From: Nageia nagi
Lineage: Eukaryota; Pinophyta
Reading direction: 5' to 3'
NCBI GenBank assembly: GCA_050084985.1
Contig: JBITNC010000001.1
Coordinates: forward strand, 31,930,001-31,994,000
DNA: 64,000 nt
Shown here: in pieces, positions 36,708-47,730 of the stretch
Numbering within the stretch: position 1 is the first letter of the stretch
Layout: each line of letters starts with the position of its first letter
Notes under the pieces: generated by a model
The model's database searches: none
Told to the model about the DNA's origin: nothing
What the model saw: the letters and a program-made list of their open reading frames with translations, nothing else
Made by a program: the position numbers and the translations under genes

Positions 36708-37913
36708 ATGGTTCAAACTAGAAGTATGACTGCTAAGAAAATGCAAGAACACCCATTTGAAATACAAGAAATAGATCCAGACAATATGGATCTAATAGAG
36801 TATTCGGTTAGGAGGCCACCTCCTTTAGATAAATCAGATCCACAGGTAGTTCATTATGAAATTAAAGATTGGGATTGGGGTTATGATCAATCTAGATTAC
36901 AAAGACAAAGTATAGAATATCCTATTACCAAGGCTAGAATGCAAGTGTTATATGAAGAGTTAATTGAAATTCATCATTGCCTAGCTAATTATAGGACTAT
37001 TCCTAAGACATCTTCTAGTTTACTGGGAGATGTCAAAAAACTAAATCAAAGGTGTGATAACTTAGAAATTGACAAGGATAAATCTCAGGTTGAAACCATA
37101 GCGGTACCAAAGATTGAGCCATATAAAGTTAAATATGAAAGAGTCATTCGTCTATTATTAGATGGTCAAAGAGTCAGTTCTTTAATCCGAAAAGAGGGAT
37201 CTTCTTTTTCTCATAAATCTCTTGAATTAGGAAAAAATGAAGCAGCAATACTTATGAGTAATTTATCTCAAAGAGCTCCTTCAACGAAGCAAATAGAGAA
37301 ATCTTATTCCTCAAAGGGAGGATTACATAGAAGGACATCTAAGTTCAAAATAGAAGAGATACCTTCTTATGAAGAACTAAAAGAATGATGATTATATAAA
37401 ACAAAAGCTGGTCAAAAATTCATGAAAACATATGCTAATGATATTAAAAAGGCCGCAAAGATGCAATATCTTCTAAAGGAAGAAAATAGAAAAGTTAACG
37501 AATTCATTAAAATTCAAGAATAAGAAAATAAATTAAAAGAAATGGAAGATAAACTTCTTAGAGATAAAAAGAAATTCATAAAATAAGAACAAGCAAACAA
37601 AGAAAGAAATGAGTTCCTAGAATAAGAAAAGAAAAGACTTCATAAAGAACATGAGATTCAACTTCGTTTATAGGAATTACAACTTAAAGAATTAGAGAAT
37701 GAAAAAATAAGAAGGGAACAATATCTACATATGGAGAAAGAAAAACAAAGACAGTGGGATGAATATCAAAAAATAAAAAATTTGAAATCGAAAACTCCTG
37801 AAGGAAGTCAAATACAAAGATATCGAGATCCTTACTTAGACCAACAAGAAGCGATGGATAAAGAGATAGCCATTTTATTACAAAAGGAAATGGATAAAGA
37901 ACTAGAACTGTAA
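36708..37913 (+). pseudogene. ORF upstream of gag in element E, coiled-coil rich
   Basis: Starts MVQTRSMTAKKMQEHPFEIQ and runs open for 226 residues to 37388. It then continues through a lysine-, glutamate- and glutamine-rich stretch (37420-37910, heptad-like, predicted coiled coil) broken by TAA or TAG at 37387, 37521, 37584, 37624 and 37672. Most of these stops sit where glutamine fits the pattern (CAA to TAA). It may be an N-terminal extension of Gag or a separate ORF1 as in Ogre elements. No enzyme motif is seen. Confidence 0.65.
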
Positions 37914-37920
37914 AAATTAT

Positions 37921-39404
37921 ATGATAAATAAAAGTAAGATTCCATTAAAAGTTGGGTTGAACAAACCCAAAATCAAACAAAACAACTTGATTACAAAGGA
38001 AAAAATCTATATGGAAAAGGTATATCCCAAAAACCTCCTAGAATCCCTTTCTTGCGACAACATTCACCTCTTAAAATATTGCCTCCACCACCATCAGAGT
38101 TTCCTTCTGACTATGATTCTTACACTTCAAGATCAATTTCAAAAAAGGATCCAAATACTCGAAGATATCATAGACACACTCAAGGTCATAGAACCGATAA
38201 AGAATTAGAAGACTTTATGAAGGATTTTATAAATCGAGAAATGAATGTTCAAGGACTTCAAAAGTTAAATTATAAGAACATTTGCAATGAACCTATTCAT
38301 CCAAGTGTTCCAAAAAAGAAATTACCATATAGGTTTGAATTTCCTAAAATAGAATCATTTAAGGGAAGAGAAGACCCCAAAGAACACTTGAGAAAATTTA
38401 CATTTTCTAGTTATCAGATAGCTAATGATGACTCATTAAAGTTACGTATATTTCCTATGACACTCGTAGGTCAAGCTTTAGATTGGTATAATAGTTTACC
38501 CATACATAGTTTATATACGTTTGAACAATTGGCTAATCAATTTCTAGAACATTTTAGAATCAATATTAAAGAAAGATCTTCAATTACTAATCTTACAAGA
38601 TTACAACAGTTTCCTAATGAAACTATACAAGATTACATCTCAAGATGGCGGGCTATACTCACTAGTATGCCTTATACAATACCATAAGAGGAATTGGTTA
38701 AATTATTTAGTCAAAGTTGTTTAAGACCAATAGCCAGTGTTCTCCAAATTCAACAACATAGAACTTTTGAAGAAGCTATTGCTCAGGTAGTAGTTATAGA
38801 AAGAGTTAAAATTCAAGATGGAGAACTAAAGCTCAAGAAAAAAGAATACAAAAAGGGTAATCAATGTGAAAGCATTAGTAAACAACCACAAAATAATCAA
38901 ATAGCTATGATAGAAAATTCTAGTCAAGCTTCAAAAATCGAAGGAAATGTTAGACCTAAGCCTAAAAGAAATTTTACCCCATTATCAGAACCATTAGCCG
39001 AAATACTTAAAAAATTATGTGATAATGGTATGATTACATTACCTGATATAAAACCTAAAAATCCTAATGCTAAAGGAAGCAAATGGTATAAGGAGAATGA
39101 ATTTTGTGCTTATCATAGGCAAAAAGGACATAATACAAATAAATGTTGAACTTTACAACATAAAATTCAAGACTTGATAGATATTCAAAAAATAGATGTG
39201 GATAATCCTAATGTGCCTTCAAATCAAAATTTAGGGATATATCAAAACCCCTTACCCTCACATCAGGCTAACAATGTGGCAATTATCCCAAACCAAATGA
39301 ACTATACATGGAATAATAAGGATATACCATTTATAGGAGCTATAGATGATTCAATACATATGATTGGTGTAGCTACAAGAGCACAACAATATCAAAATAA
39401 ATAG
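37921..39404 (+). pseudogene. Gag core of element E
   Basis: PYRFEFPKIESFKGREDPKE (38325-38385), then QALDWYNSLP (38470-38500), FEQLANQFLEHF and LTRLQQFPNETIQDYISRW (38600-38650). After a stop at 38686-38688 the frame resumes (38694-39149) and ends in CAYHRQKGHNTNKC, the CX2HX4GHX4C zinc-like motif of Tat Gag proteins. The next codon is TGA (39147-39149), where tryptophan is expected. A glutamine/asparagine-rich tail follows to 39404. Confidence 0.8.
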
Positions 39405-39559
39405 GATAATCCATGAAAAAATTAATCAATATCAAATCCAATTAATATACAACCTATACCTCCTCCACAATAACATAAAGTTTCGATAAAAGGTGTTCTT
39501 CAATGATAATTAAAAATGTCTCTAGTTAAGATGACCTTATTTAATTATTACAATAGTCT

Positions 39560-40233
39560 GAGAGTTATAAGGAAGCTATGAATCAAATTCTACAAGAAAT
39601 TCAAGTAGATGTTAGTAACCCCGATAATTTTATTTCAATAGTTGAAAGTTTGAAGATATCTCAACAACCTAGTATCACCTTCTACGAACAAGAAAAATTA
39701 AATAATGATGGACCAGGCAGACTTGATTCACCTTTACATATAATGGGTAAAGTAGATGGGAAATTATTTAAAAGAATTTGATAGATGAAGGTTTAGCTAT
39801 AAATATAATTTCAGATGCTACATACAAAAATTTGAATTTATCAAATTCACTTATCTTAGCTCCTTCTTTACAAATTAGGGTGTTTAATGATGCAGTGTGT
39901 TCAACTTTGGGATCAATAGTGCTACCGATTATAGTAGGGGCTAAAACCATTCAAACTTTATTACATATAATTGAAGGAAATATTATACAATACAACATTC
40001 TTTTAGGATGCCCATGGATTAAAGAAATGCAATGTGTTCCATCAACTTATCATGGATGTTTAAAATACATCTATAAAGACAAAGTTCATTGTGTGTTTAA
40101 AGATCCAGATCCTTATTCACATTGTAATTTAATTTTTGATCCAAATAAAGTGACATTACCATCCCCTAGTTTATCAACCATATTAATGAACAAAAATATG
40201 AATCAATCTGAAGTCATAAAGGGAAAAAAGTGA
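39560..40233 (+). pseudogene. Protease remnant of element E
   Basis: A TGA at 39779-39781 interrupts the frame just before the active-site-like IDEGLAINIISDATY (39781-39825). The flap and G-x-P-W-I block is YNILLGCPWIKEMQ (39993-40030). It is the same family as the protease regions of A and C. The residue between the aspartate and glycine is glutamate. Confidence 0.75.
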
Positions 40234-41477
40234 TATAGTTATACAAGATAAAGATACTTGGGAAAAAGTTGCTAAAACTTTAGACGAAAAAATGGAGCTT
40301 CTTCATCAAAACAAGTAAATACTACATCTAATAATGACTCATCCAATGTATATCCAGTAAAAATTAAATTAATGAATTTAGGGATGGGAGAATATGACAT
40401 AGATGATGTGGTATTTGATGTACCTTCATCATAAGAAGTGGGTAAAGTATCCGAATCACCTAGTGTAATTGGACAAATAGTACCTTTAGGAGAAGTACCT
40501 AATCAGACAATGTTTATCTATGCAGGGATAGTAGATCCTATGTCAACAATACCTAATCAAACATATGAAGAAATTTCAATAATGATATGAAATATTTATC
40601 ACCATGTTTAAGAACATTTGTCTTAAACTATTTTAACAAATGTAATTGTCAAGGATGAGGATTGGGTCGATATGAACAAGGTCCACAAGAAATAATTGAA
40701 TTATGATACCAAGATCCCACTAATAAAAGGGGATTAGGTTATCAAAATGAATGTAAAAATCTTGCTAAATTAGGAAATTTAGGAGAAGAGAATTTGGATT
40801 ACAATGAAGAAATTTTAGAGAAAGAATCTATAGTACAAGAAATTATTAATATAAGAGAAGAACAATTAAGTGAAATGGATGTCTTAGAAGGGGTCAAAAT
40901 GCTCTTTATTAATAATATTGAGCCACCTGAACTCATTCGTGCTTACCAAGTGATGTACAAGAAAAATTAAATAAAAATGTCGAATCATCAATCATTCCAT
41001 ATTCAGGTATACCATTGATAAATATGGTTAGAATAAAAGAGAATGATATTGAAGATCAAAATAATGAACAAATAGATGAAGTTAACGAAAATCAAAATTT
41101 AATCAAAATAATAGCCAATACTTCTACAGATGAAATAATTGCTGATTTTTCTCTTATATCATCTAATCCTTTGGTACATGAATTCAAAAATGTAGATCAC
41201 ATATTTGGTTCCTATGAAAATCAAGTATGCATGAATGAACAAACTCAAGAATATGATGAAGAATATAGTGTTAATGACAATGGTTGGATACCAGTACCAA
41301 ATCAATTAGAAGAAGGGTCGCATATGCTTACTGAAAAAGTCTTAGAAATAAATATTAGTAATGATCCTCAAAATCCTAAAATTATTCAATTAGGAGAAAA
41401 CCTCACGAAAAATGAATAAGAAGAAATTATAACCTTATTAAAAGAATGAGAAAAGGTATTTGCATGGTCATATGCAG
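40234..41477 (+). pseudogene. Protease-RT linker of element E with G-patch-like motif
   Basis: 40630-40755 reads CNCQG, stop, GLGRYEQGPQEIIEL, stop, YQDPTNKRGLGYQ. This is a glycine-rich pattern close to a G-patch, an RNA-binding motif known from some retroelement polyproteins. Both stops (40656-40658 and 40704-40706) are TGA where TGG fits. The rest is acidic (41015-41419) and leads into the RT. Confidence 0.55.
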
Positions 41478-42755
41478 ACATGCCTAGAATAGATCCTAAA
41501 TTAGTAGTACATAATTTAACATTAAATCCTGATGCTAAACCTGTTAAACAAAAATTACGTAAAATGCATCCTACCATAGCATTAATGGTAAAAGAAGAAC
41601 TTCAAAAATTAGTAGAAGCTAAATTTATGCAACCTATAGATTATTCAGATTGGATATCTAATATGGTACCTGTGAAAAAACCAAGTGGAAAAATAAGAAT
41701 ATGCATAGATTTTGTGATCTTAACAAAGCTTGTCCTAAGGATGATTTCCCTCTACCTAGCATTGATAGTTTGGTAGATTCGACAGTAGGACTGATATGTT
41801 GTCATTAATGATGGATTTTCTAGCTATAATCAAATAAAATAGCACTAAAGATCAACATAAAATGCTTTTATAACTCCTTGGGTACCTTTTGTTATAAAGT
41901 TATGCCTTTTGGATTAAAATGTTGGGGCAACTTATCAAAGGGCTATGACTTACATATTCCATGACTATATGCATGACATAGTAGAAGATTATGTCAATGA
42001 TTTGTTGGTTAGATCTAAATGTCGAGTAGATCATGGAAATGACCTAATTAAAGTCTTAGATAGATTATTAGAAAATAAAGTAAGATTAAATCCAAAAAAA
42101 TGTGTTTTTGGTGTAACTTCAAGAAAATTATTAGGATTTATTGTGTCCGACGAGGAATTGAAATAGATCCTAGTAAAGTGAAGGTAGTAGTAGACATGCC
42201 ACCTCCTGCAAATCTAAAACAATTACAAAGTTTATAGGTAAGTTACAAGCCATTAGAAGGTTTATAGCTCAAATTTATAATAAATGTAAACCATTTACAA
42301 AATTATTAAAAAAGGGAGTAGAATATCATTGGGGCAAAGAGCAACAAGATGCATTCGATGAAATTAAAAGATATTTATTATCTCCTCCTGTCTTAAGTCC
42401 ACCAAGAAAAGATGTACCCTTTTTGTTACTATTTCTACTACTAAAATGCTTTAGAATAATGCTTGCTCAAAAGAATGAACACAATAAAGAACAAGCTATA
42501 TATTATCTAAGTAGAACACTTGTGAGCTACGAGATTAAGTATATATATTTGGAAAAATTATGTCTTGCTATCGTTTTTGCTACTAAAAAACTTCGATATT
42601 ATATGCTAAATCATATAACATATGTCATCTCTAAAGTGGATCCATTGAAATATATGATGAATAAAACCTATCAAAATTCAAGAATTGCAAAGTGGATGAT
42701 GCACTTAACTGAATTTGATTTACATTTTATTGGACAAAAGTCAATAAAAGGATAA
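41440..42755 (+). pseudogene. Reverse transcriptase and first RNase H of element E
   Basis: PDAKPVKQKLRKMHPTIAL and DYSDWISNMVPVKKPSGK (41530-41690) lead to RICIDF (41694). After shifts come MPFGLK (41903-41920) and the catalytic block VEDYVNDLLVRSK (41980-42010), where asparagine replaces the first aspartate of YVDD. KKCVFGVTSRKLLGFIVS follows (42100-42150). RNase H shows AIYYLSRTLVSYE and RIAKWMMHLTEFDL (42495-42720). Multiple shifts exist at 41710-41945 and 42170-42240. Confidence 0.85.
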
Positions 42756-42785
42756 GTAATTATTGATTATCTCGTTGATGCTCCA

Positions 42786-43388
42786 TTGCAAGATAATAAA
42801 CCCCTTGTCATTGAATTACCTGATGATGGGGTGTTTCAATTAGATGAAATTGAAATACCTGTAGAACCTGAAGACGATTGGGATATGACAATACACTTTG
42901 ATGGTTCTCGATGTGAACAAGGTGGTGGAGCAGGTGTTGTATTTATAACACCGCAAGGGATCCCTATACCATATTCATTCAAACTAAAATTTCCTTGTAC
43001 TAATAATAATGCAGAATACAAAGCTTTGATATTAGCATTAAAAACTATTGTTAAATTAAAACTTAAAAGAATTAAGATTATTGGAGATTCTTTACTCATC
43101 ATAAATCAAGTGAAAGGAATCTATCAATGTAAAGAACCTTTACTTCAAAAGTATAAAGCATTAGTTGAGGAATTATTAAATTTTTTTGACCAATTTAGTA
43201 TAGAAGTGGCACCAAGATCATCTAATAGATTTGTAAATGCTATGGCTTCTATTGGATCTCTTATCCCAGAAGATCCTAAAAAATCTTCAATTCAAGTTGA
43301 AATAATTCAATTGTCTCAATCATCATTACAAAAAAAAGATAAAGAAAAAAGTGTATTAAATATTGACATAACTAATAAAGATAATTAG
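42786..43388 (+). pseudogene. Second (archaeal-type) RNase H of element E
   Basis: An unbroken 200-codon stretch with DDWDMTIHFDGSRCEQGGGA (42870-42930), NNNAEYKALILALKTI (43000-43050), IIGDSLLIINQVKG (43075-43115) and EVAPRSSNRFVNAMAS (43205-43250). The D, E and D catalytic residues (HFDGS, NAEY, IGDS) are in place. Its position between the first RNase H and integrase defines the Tat group. It is the best-preserved domain of E. Confidence 0.85.
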
Positions 43389-44640
43389 TACAAAGAATTG
43401 ATAGATTTTTTAAAATTTGGAACTCTTCTTGCAAACCTTAATAAATCATCACGATGAGCTTTTAAAATCAAAGCAACTAAATATTGTTTGATAGGGGATA
43501 TCTTGCATCGATGAAGTTTCAATGGTATTTTACTCATATGTCTTGAATGGAATGATATTAAAAAATCTATATCCTCCACCCATGATCGAACATGCAGAGG
43601 ACATTTTAATGGTGTTGCAATTATGAAATGATTAATACGAATGGGGTATTATTGGCCAACTATGGAAAAGGATTGTTGTGAATATGTTAAAAAATGTTTT
43701 AAATGTCAACAATATGCTCATTTATTTTCACAACCATCTCAAGAACTACATCCTATACAATCACTTTGGCCATTCTCTAAATGCGTATTAGATTTAATAG
43801 GACAAATTACACATACATCTTCTGGTGGACACAAGTTCATCATTACAGCAACTGAATATTTTACTTCCCATGACTTCCACCACGGGTTCACGAATTGCTA
43901 AATTTATAGAAAATTATATTATATGTAGTTTTGGCATACTGAACCAATTAATTACGGATAATGGAAAAAAATTTAAAAATAAGGATGTAAAATAAATATG
44001 TGATAAGTATAAGATTAAACAAAGTTTTTCCACTCCATATTATCCACAAGGCAATGGAAGGCAGAGGCTACTAATAAAACTATTCAGAACATCTTAGCAA
44101 AAATAGTAAATGATTCTCATGGAGATTGGCATATATGAATACCAAAAGCCTTATGGGCTTATGTACCAGTGTATGCACTCCTATTGGGGCAACACCATTC
44201 TCTTTAGTATACAAAAAGAAGCCATCCTACCCATAGAACTTGAGATACCATCCTTTAGAGTAAATCTAAGTGAGCAAAATTCTGATGAGGAAGCAAGACA
44301 TACTCACTTAGATCAGTTATTACTTTTAGATGAAAAATATTAATGCTTTAGAGCATATGCATGTTTATCAGAAGAAGATAAAATGAGCTTTTGATAAAAG
44401 GGCTCTAATTCATGAGTTCAAAATAGGTGATTTGGTTTTAAAGAAAATCAACAAACTTCATGAATAGAATGACAGCTTAGAGATAAGTTTGCTCCAAATT
44501 AGTTAGGACCATAATATCATTAAGAAAAAATTCGGTAAAGGAACTTATCATTTATCAGACTTAGAAGGAAATGAAGAGCGTGACCCTATAAATATCATGC
44601 ATCTTCGACCCTTCTATATATATAAAAAAAAAGTATACAT
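43389..44640 (+). pseudogene. Integrase of element E
   Basis: YYWPTMEKDC and CFKCQQYAHL (43645-43720) are the zinc-binding half. The core has LDLIGQITHTSSGGHKFIIT (43788-43850) and, in another frame, QLITDNGKKF (43945-43975). The ALWAYVP-like and EAILPIELEIPSFRV blocks (44150-44265) and LRPFYIY near 44610 close the protein. Stops and shifts at 43500, 43900, 43985 and 44060-44340 break it. Confidence 0.8.
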
Positions 44641-44710
44641 TAGACTTCTTTTGTTTTATTTTATTGTTAAAATAATAAATAAATAAAAGTATTAATATTT
44701 GTCAAGTGTT

Positions 44711-45929
44711 AATGATTAAAATAGAAAAGATGAATCTGGCAAAGGAATCTGCTAAAGGTAAAATAGTGCAACCATAAGTACAATTTCTACTACCAAGATA
44801 TCTAGGTGATTTAACATTAACATATTTAAAACATAGATTTAATTTTAATCTCTTAAATTATTTACGATTAACTATTGATGAACAATTTGAAAGAACATAC
44901 CATATGTTTTGTGGTATAAATAATGGTTGGGAAGTCAATTTTTGTGGATATGAAGCTGGCATTATTTTAGATCCACAAATCTATTTCACCCATATGGAAA
45001 TAATATCACAAGAAATAAAACTTTTTGCCTACAATGGCCTTATGGAATACCGAGAATCATCATAAATTGTCAATTAACTAAGTATTCACTCCTTTTAGCT
45101 AGGCTGAAATACGTTAAATAATTAACCAAAAGCCTAGAATGGATAGCTGAAATTTTACATTATTTACCTCATAAAAGGGTAATTTATGATTTTTCAAACA
45201 CCTTTGTGGCTTTTCCTCCTAGAACGTTACAACAACAAATAGGCAAATTCACAGATTTCTTCGCATGCAAATGTGACATACAATTTGGAAACAAAAGTTG
45301 GAGAAAAGGCAAGCTTGTTGTATTGCTGAACTTACAATGATAAATCAAATAAGGGTTAGAAATGAGATTATCAAAAAACTATCAAAAAGACATAGATTAT
45401 GGAATAATGGAAGTTATCTGCCAGGTTCGAAAGTAGGTATGACAAAGATATCTTTATGAAAGTTATTCGTAATGTTCCTACTCCTTTGTATTCAAATATC
45501 TTTTCCATGCCTATTGAATACAACAAAAAATAGCTTTGACATTCTATGATACATGTGAATCTTATGGTTGGGATGTCAAAGTAAATGGATATCAAGTTCT
45601 TGTTTGTATCAACGCATTCAGTTATGGTGTTATCCTAACTCAGAATATGATTTAATGATATATTTTGTCTTCTATGGCCTATAGAAAAGCCCAAAATAAT
45701 AGTTGATTGTACTCACAACCTGACTTTAAAACATCGAGAACAAATCATCTCAATCACACAAACCATAACATTCGAACACTTAGATTATTATGTTTCAGAA
45801 ATCTATCATAATCAAGTGGTATTAGATTTTAGTTTTTTATTTAGTTCAACACATTGTTCATTTAATCCTGATACAGTTCAAACTCGATTTGAACGTGTCA
45901 TGAATAGATTCCCTAGAAGAATATAAAAA
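44711..45929 (+). pseudogene. Unrecognised ORF after integrase in element E, two tandem diverged copies of a ~210-residue unit
   Basis: Sense-strand coding beyond the integrase end, read in shifting frames. Copy 1 has GWEVNFCGY (44925), FCLQWPYGIPRIIINC (45023) and VIYDFSNTF (45182). Copy 2 has GWDVKVNGY (45566), FCLLWPIEKPKIIVDC (45663) and VVLDFSFLF (45819). The three landmarks repeat at offsets of 641, 640 and 637 bases and their spacing is kept (W to FCL 95 or 94 bases; FCL to DFS 55 or 54 codons). That shows an old duplication of one coding unit. I do not recognise the fold. No transmembrane segment, zinc finger or nuclease motif is evident. Stops at 44774-44776 and 45117-45119 and shifts break both copies. 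Confidence 0.65.
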
Positions 45930-46033
45930 AAAAAATTTAAAAATTATAAAATCCTAAAAAATTAAAAATTATAAAATCACAAAAAATTGAAAACTATAAA
46001 ACACATAAAAAATTATAAAATTATAAAATCTAC
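45919..46033. repeat. AT-rich tandem repeat after the extra ORF
   Basis: Six to seven imperfect units of AAAAATTATAAAAT(C) type. This is low complexity; it may form part of the 3' untranslated region of E. Confidence 0.7.
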
Positions 46034-46848
46034 CTAGATAGAAACATCTAGAGGTTACTTGGCAATTGGGTGCCTGCTCTTGTACGATGTAAATATATGT
46101 TACATGTCATTGTAAAAGTGATTATCCAGTAAATGTGTAATGTGTGAAAAGATCATCTTAGAATAATCTCCTTGTTATCACTACATTCACTTTGTCTTCT
46201 CTTTCATAAAGAAATGATATACCATAGATGATATAAAAACATAAAGTTCATGCTTGAAAGAAAATCCAAAAACTCCAAACACTTACGACATTAAAAAATT
46301 CTAAGAGAATTTAAATGAAATCATTCTAAGAGACATTAAGAGTGAAAGTTATGCATCTATCCTATTATTCGCTTCATCTTGAACCCAAGAATCATTTGAT
46401 AGTTAAAAAAAAAAAAGGGAGATGACAAAAAAAAATTGCTACATTAGATCAATGATTCTTGGGTGATTACAATATCCTCTACCAGGGCTATGGATGCCTG
46501 ACTGGTAGTAGAGCAAGGTTGTAGTGAGATCGAGGAGTTAATCCTCATCAGGGCTATGGATGCCTATCTAGCAATGGAGCATACCTTACGAGTGGTGATA
46601 TGTCCATTTTGGTTAGTGACCTTCTTTCCTATGGACCTCTATACATTTCATATGGATAGACTAGCTTATTAATGTCTCTAAGATATTTCATCTCAAATGA
46701 TATAAGAAGGGAAATGAATCTCACTACACACACTGGAGTTTATAGATTTTTTATCAACATATAACGATATTGTTTGATATCATGTTAGGTTGTTAAATCT
46801 TGAGATAAAGAAAGATAAGGTAGATGTTATCATAACTTGGTTATTAAT
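46034..46848 (+). other. 3' internal non-coding part of element E, left of the Copia insertion
   Basis: No gene is seen. A segment with (C/A)AGGGCTATGGATGCCT occurs twice (46486 and 46542). Confidence 0.5.
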
Positions 46849-46849
46849 C

Positions 46850-47041
46850 CAAAATCACCTAATCTTTTGTCATAATTTGTATTTTGTTTGTGTTTAAAAT
46901 CATTTGTGTCATTTTGTTAAACCCATTCCTTTTGAAAATATCATTACCGTTGAATATTATTAAAATTGCTTTTCTTTGGAAAGGATAAGAATGATTATTT
47001 ATTGTTCCTCTGACCAAGATAAAGTTAATGTTCATAAACCT
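46850..47041. repeat. 192-bp tandem unit, first copy (element E)
   Basis: Begins CAAAATCACCTAATCTTTTG and ends GTTAATGTTCATA plus a few bases. The second copy starts at 47042 and resumes at 52267 after the Copia insertion, so element F sits at the very start of the second unit. Confidence 0.85.
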
Positions 47042-47047
47042 CCAAAA

Positions 47048-47651
47048 TGTTAGAAAAATGGAGACTAAGACAGAACCGGCTAAGATGCCAGTAAATCTGA
47101 AGGATAGTTTTGTTTATAAAGCCAACCGGTCTGCAGGGCAGTTTCTTTCTCATTTCAAACCAATTTTCAGTTGCCAAGGAGCCATGACACCTGTTCAGCA
47201 GTTGTAGAAGGGTTGGGTGTTACCTAACGACCTTCCTGATCCAACTTGGGTTTAAGTTGGGTTAGTTTGTACCTATAAATAAGAGGCTTGAGTTGAGGCA
47301 TGTATGTAGTTGGAATATGTGTGTATGACTGTAATTTGACAGCATTTGTGAGGTTGATTGTAATTGTTGAGAGAGAGATTGTAGTGGAGCTTTGTTGTAA
47401 CTCCAAAGTGAAGGTTGTAGCAAGGTTATGCTGCTGATGTATTGCTTGGAGGATTTGAATGCAAAAGGGTTGAAAGCTTCTTCGTGGATGTAGCCTACAC
47501 TGGGTGAACCACGTTATCTCTTGTGTTTTCTTGTGTGATTGATGTTTATGGATGTTTATTTTCAGTAGTATGCTTAATGTTGTTTCTTCTTTGCCAAAGA
47601 CAATCTAAATTGTGAATGCTCTTGGTTATATGAACTCTTTAAATCCTAACA
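47048..47651 (+). repeat. 5' LTR of element F
   Basis: 604 bp, TGTTAGAAAAATGG... to ...AAATCCTAACA. It has a clear TATA box at 47273-47283. The minus-strand open frame in it (47224-47406) is a chance frame that also appears in the 3' LTR. Confidence 0.97.
47273..47283 (+). promoter_or_regulatory. TATA box of the 5' LTR of F
   Basis: CTATAAATAAG, identical in the 3' LTR (51882-51892). The likely start of element transcription lies about 30 bases on. Confidence 0.7.
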
Positions 47652-47653
47652 AT

Positions 47654-47668
47654 TGGTATCAGAGCCAC
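47654..47668 (+). other. Primer binding site of element F
   Basis: TGGTATCAGAGCCAC, the standard initiator-methionine tRNA complement of plant Copia elements, two bases after the LTR. Confidence 0.92.
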
Positions 47669-47730
47669 GTTGTTGTGTTGGGATTTTGTTGGTGAATCTG
47701 TGTGTAGATTGGAAATCAAGGAAGAGCACT

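Noticed and set aside
44711-45929. Post-integrase ORF of E as an envelope gene
   Set aside because: I see no signal peptide, no long hydrophobic membrane segment and no cysteine pattern, so there is no support for an envelope-like role.
47224-47406. 60-residue minus-strand frame, repeated at 51833-52015
   Set aside because: It is the same segment of the two Copia LTRs in antisense; no sign of coding.
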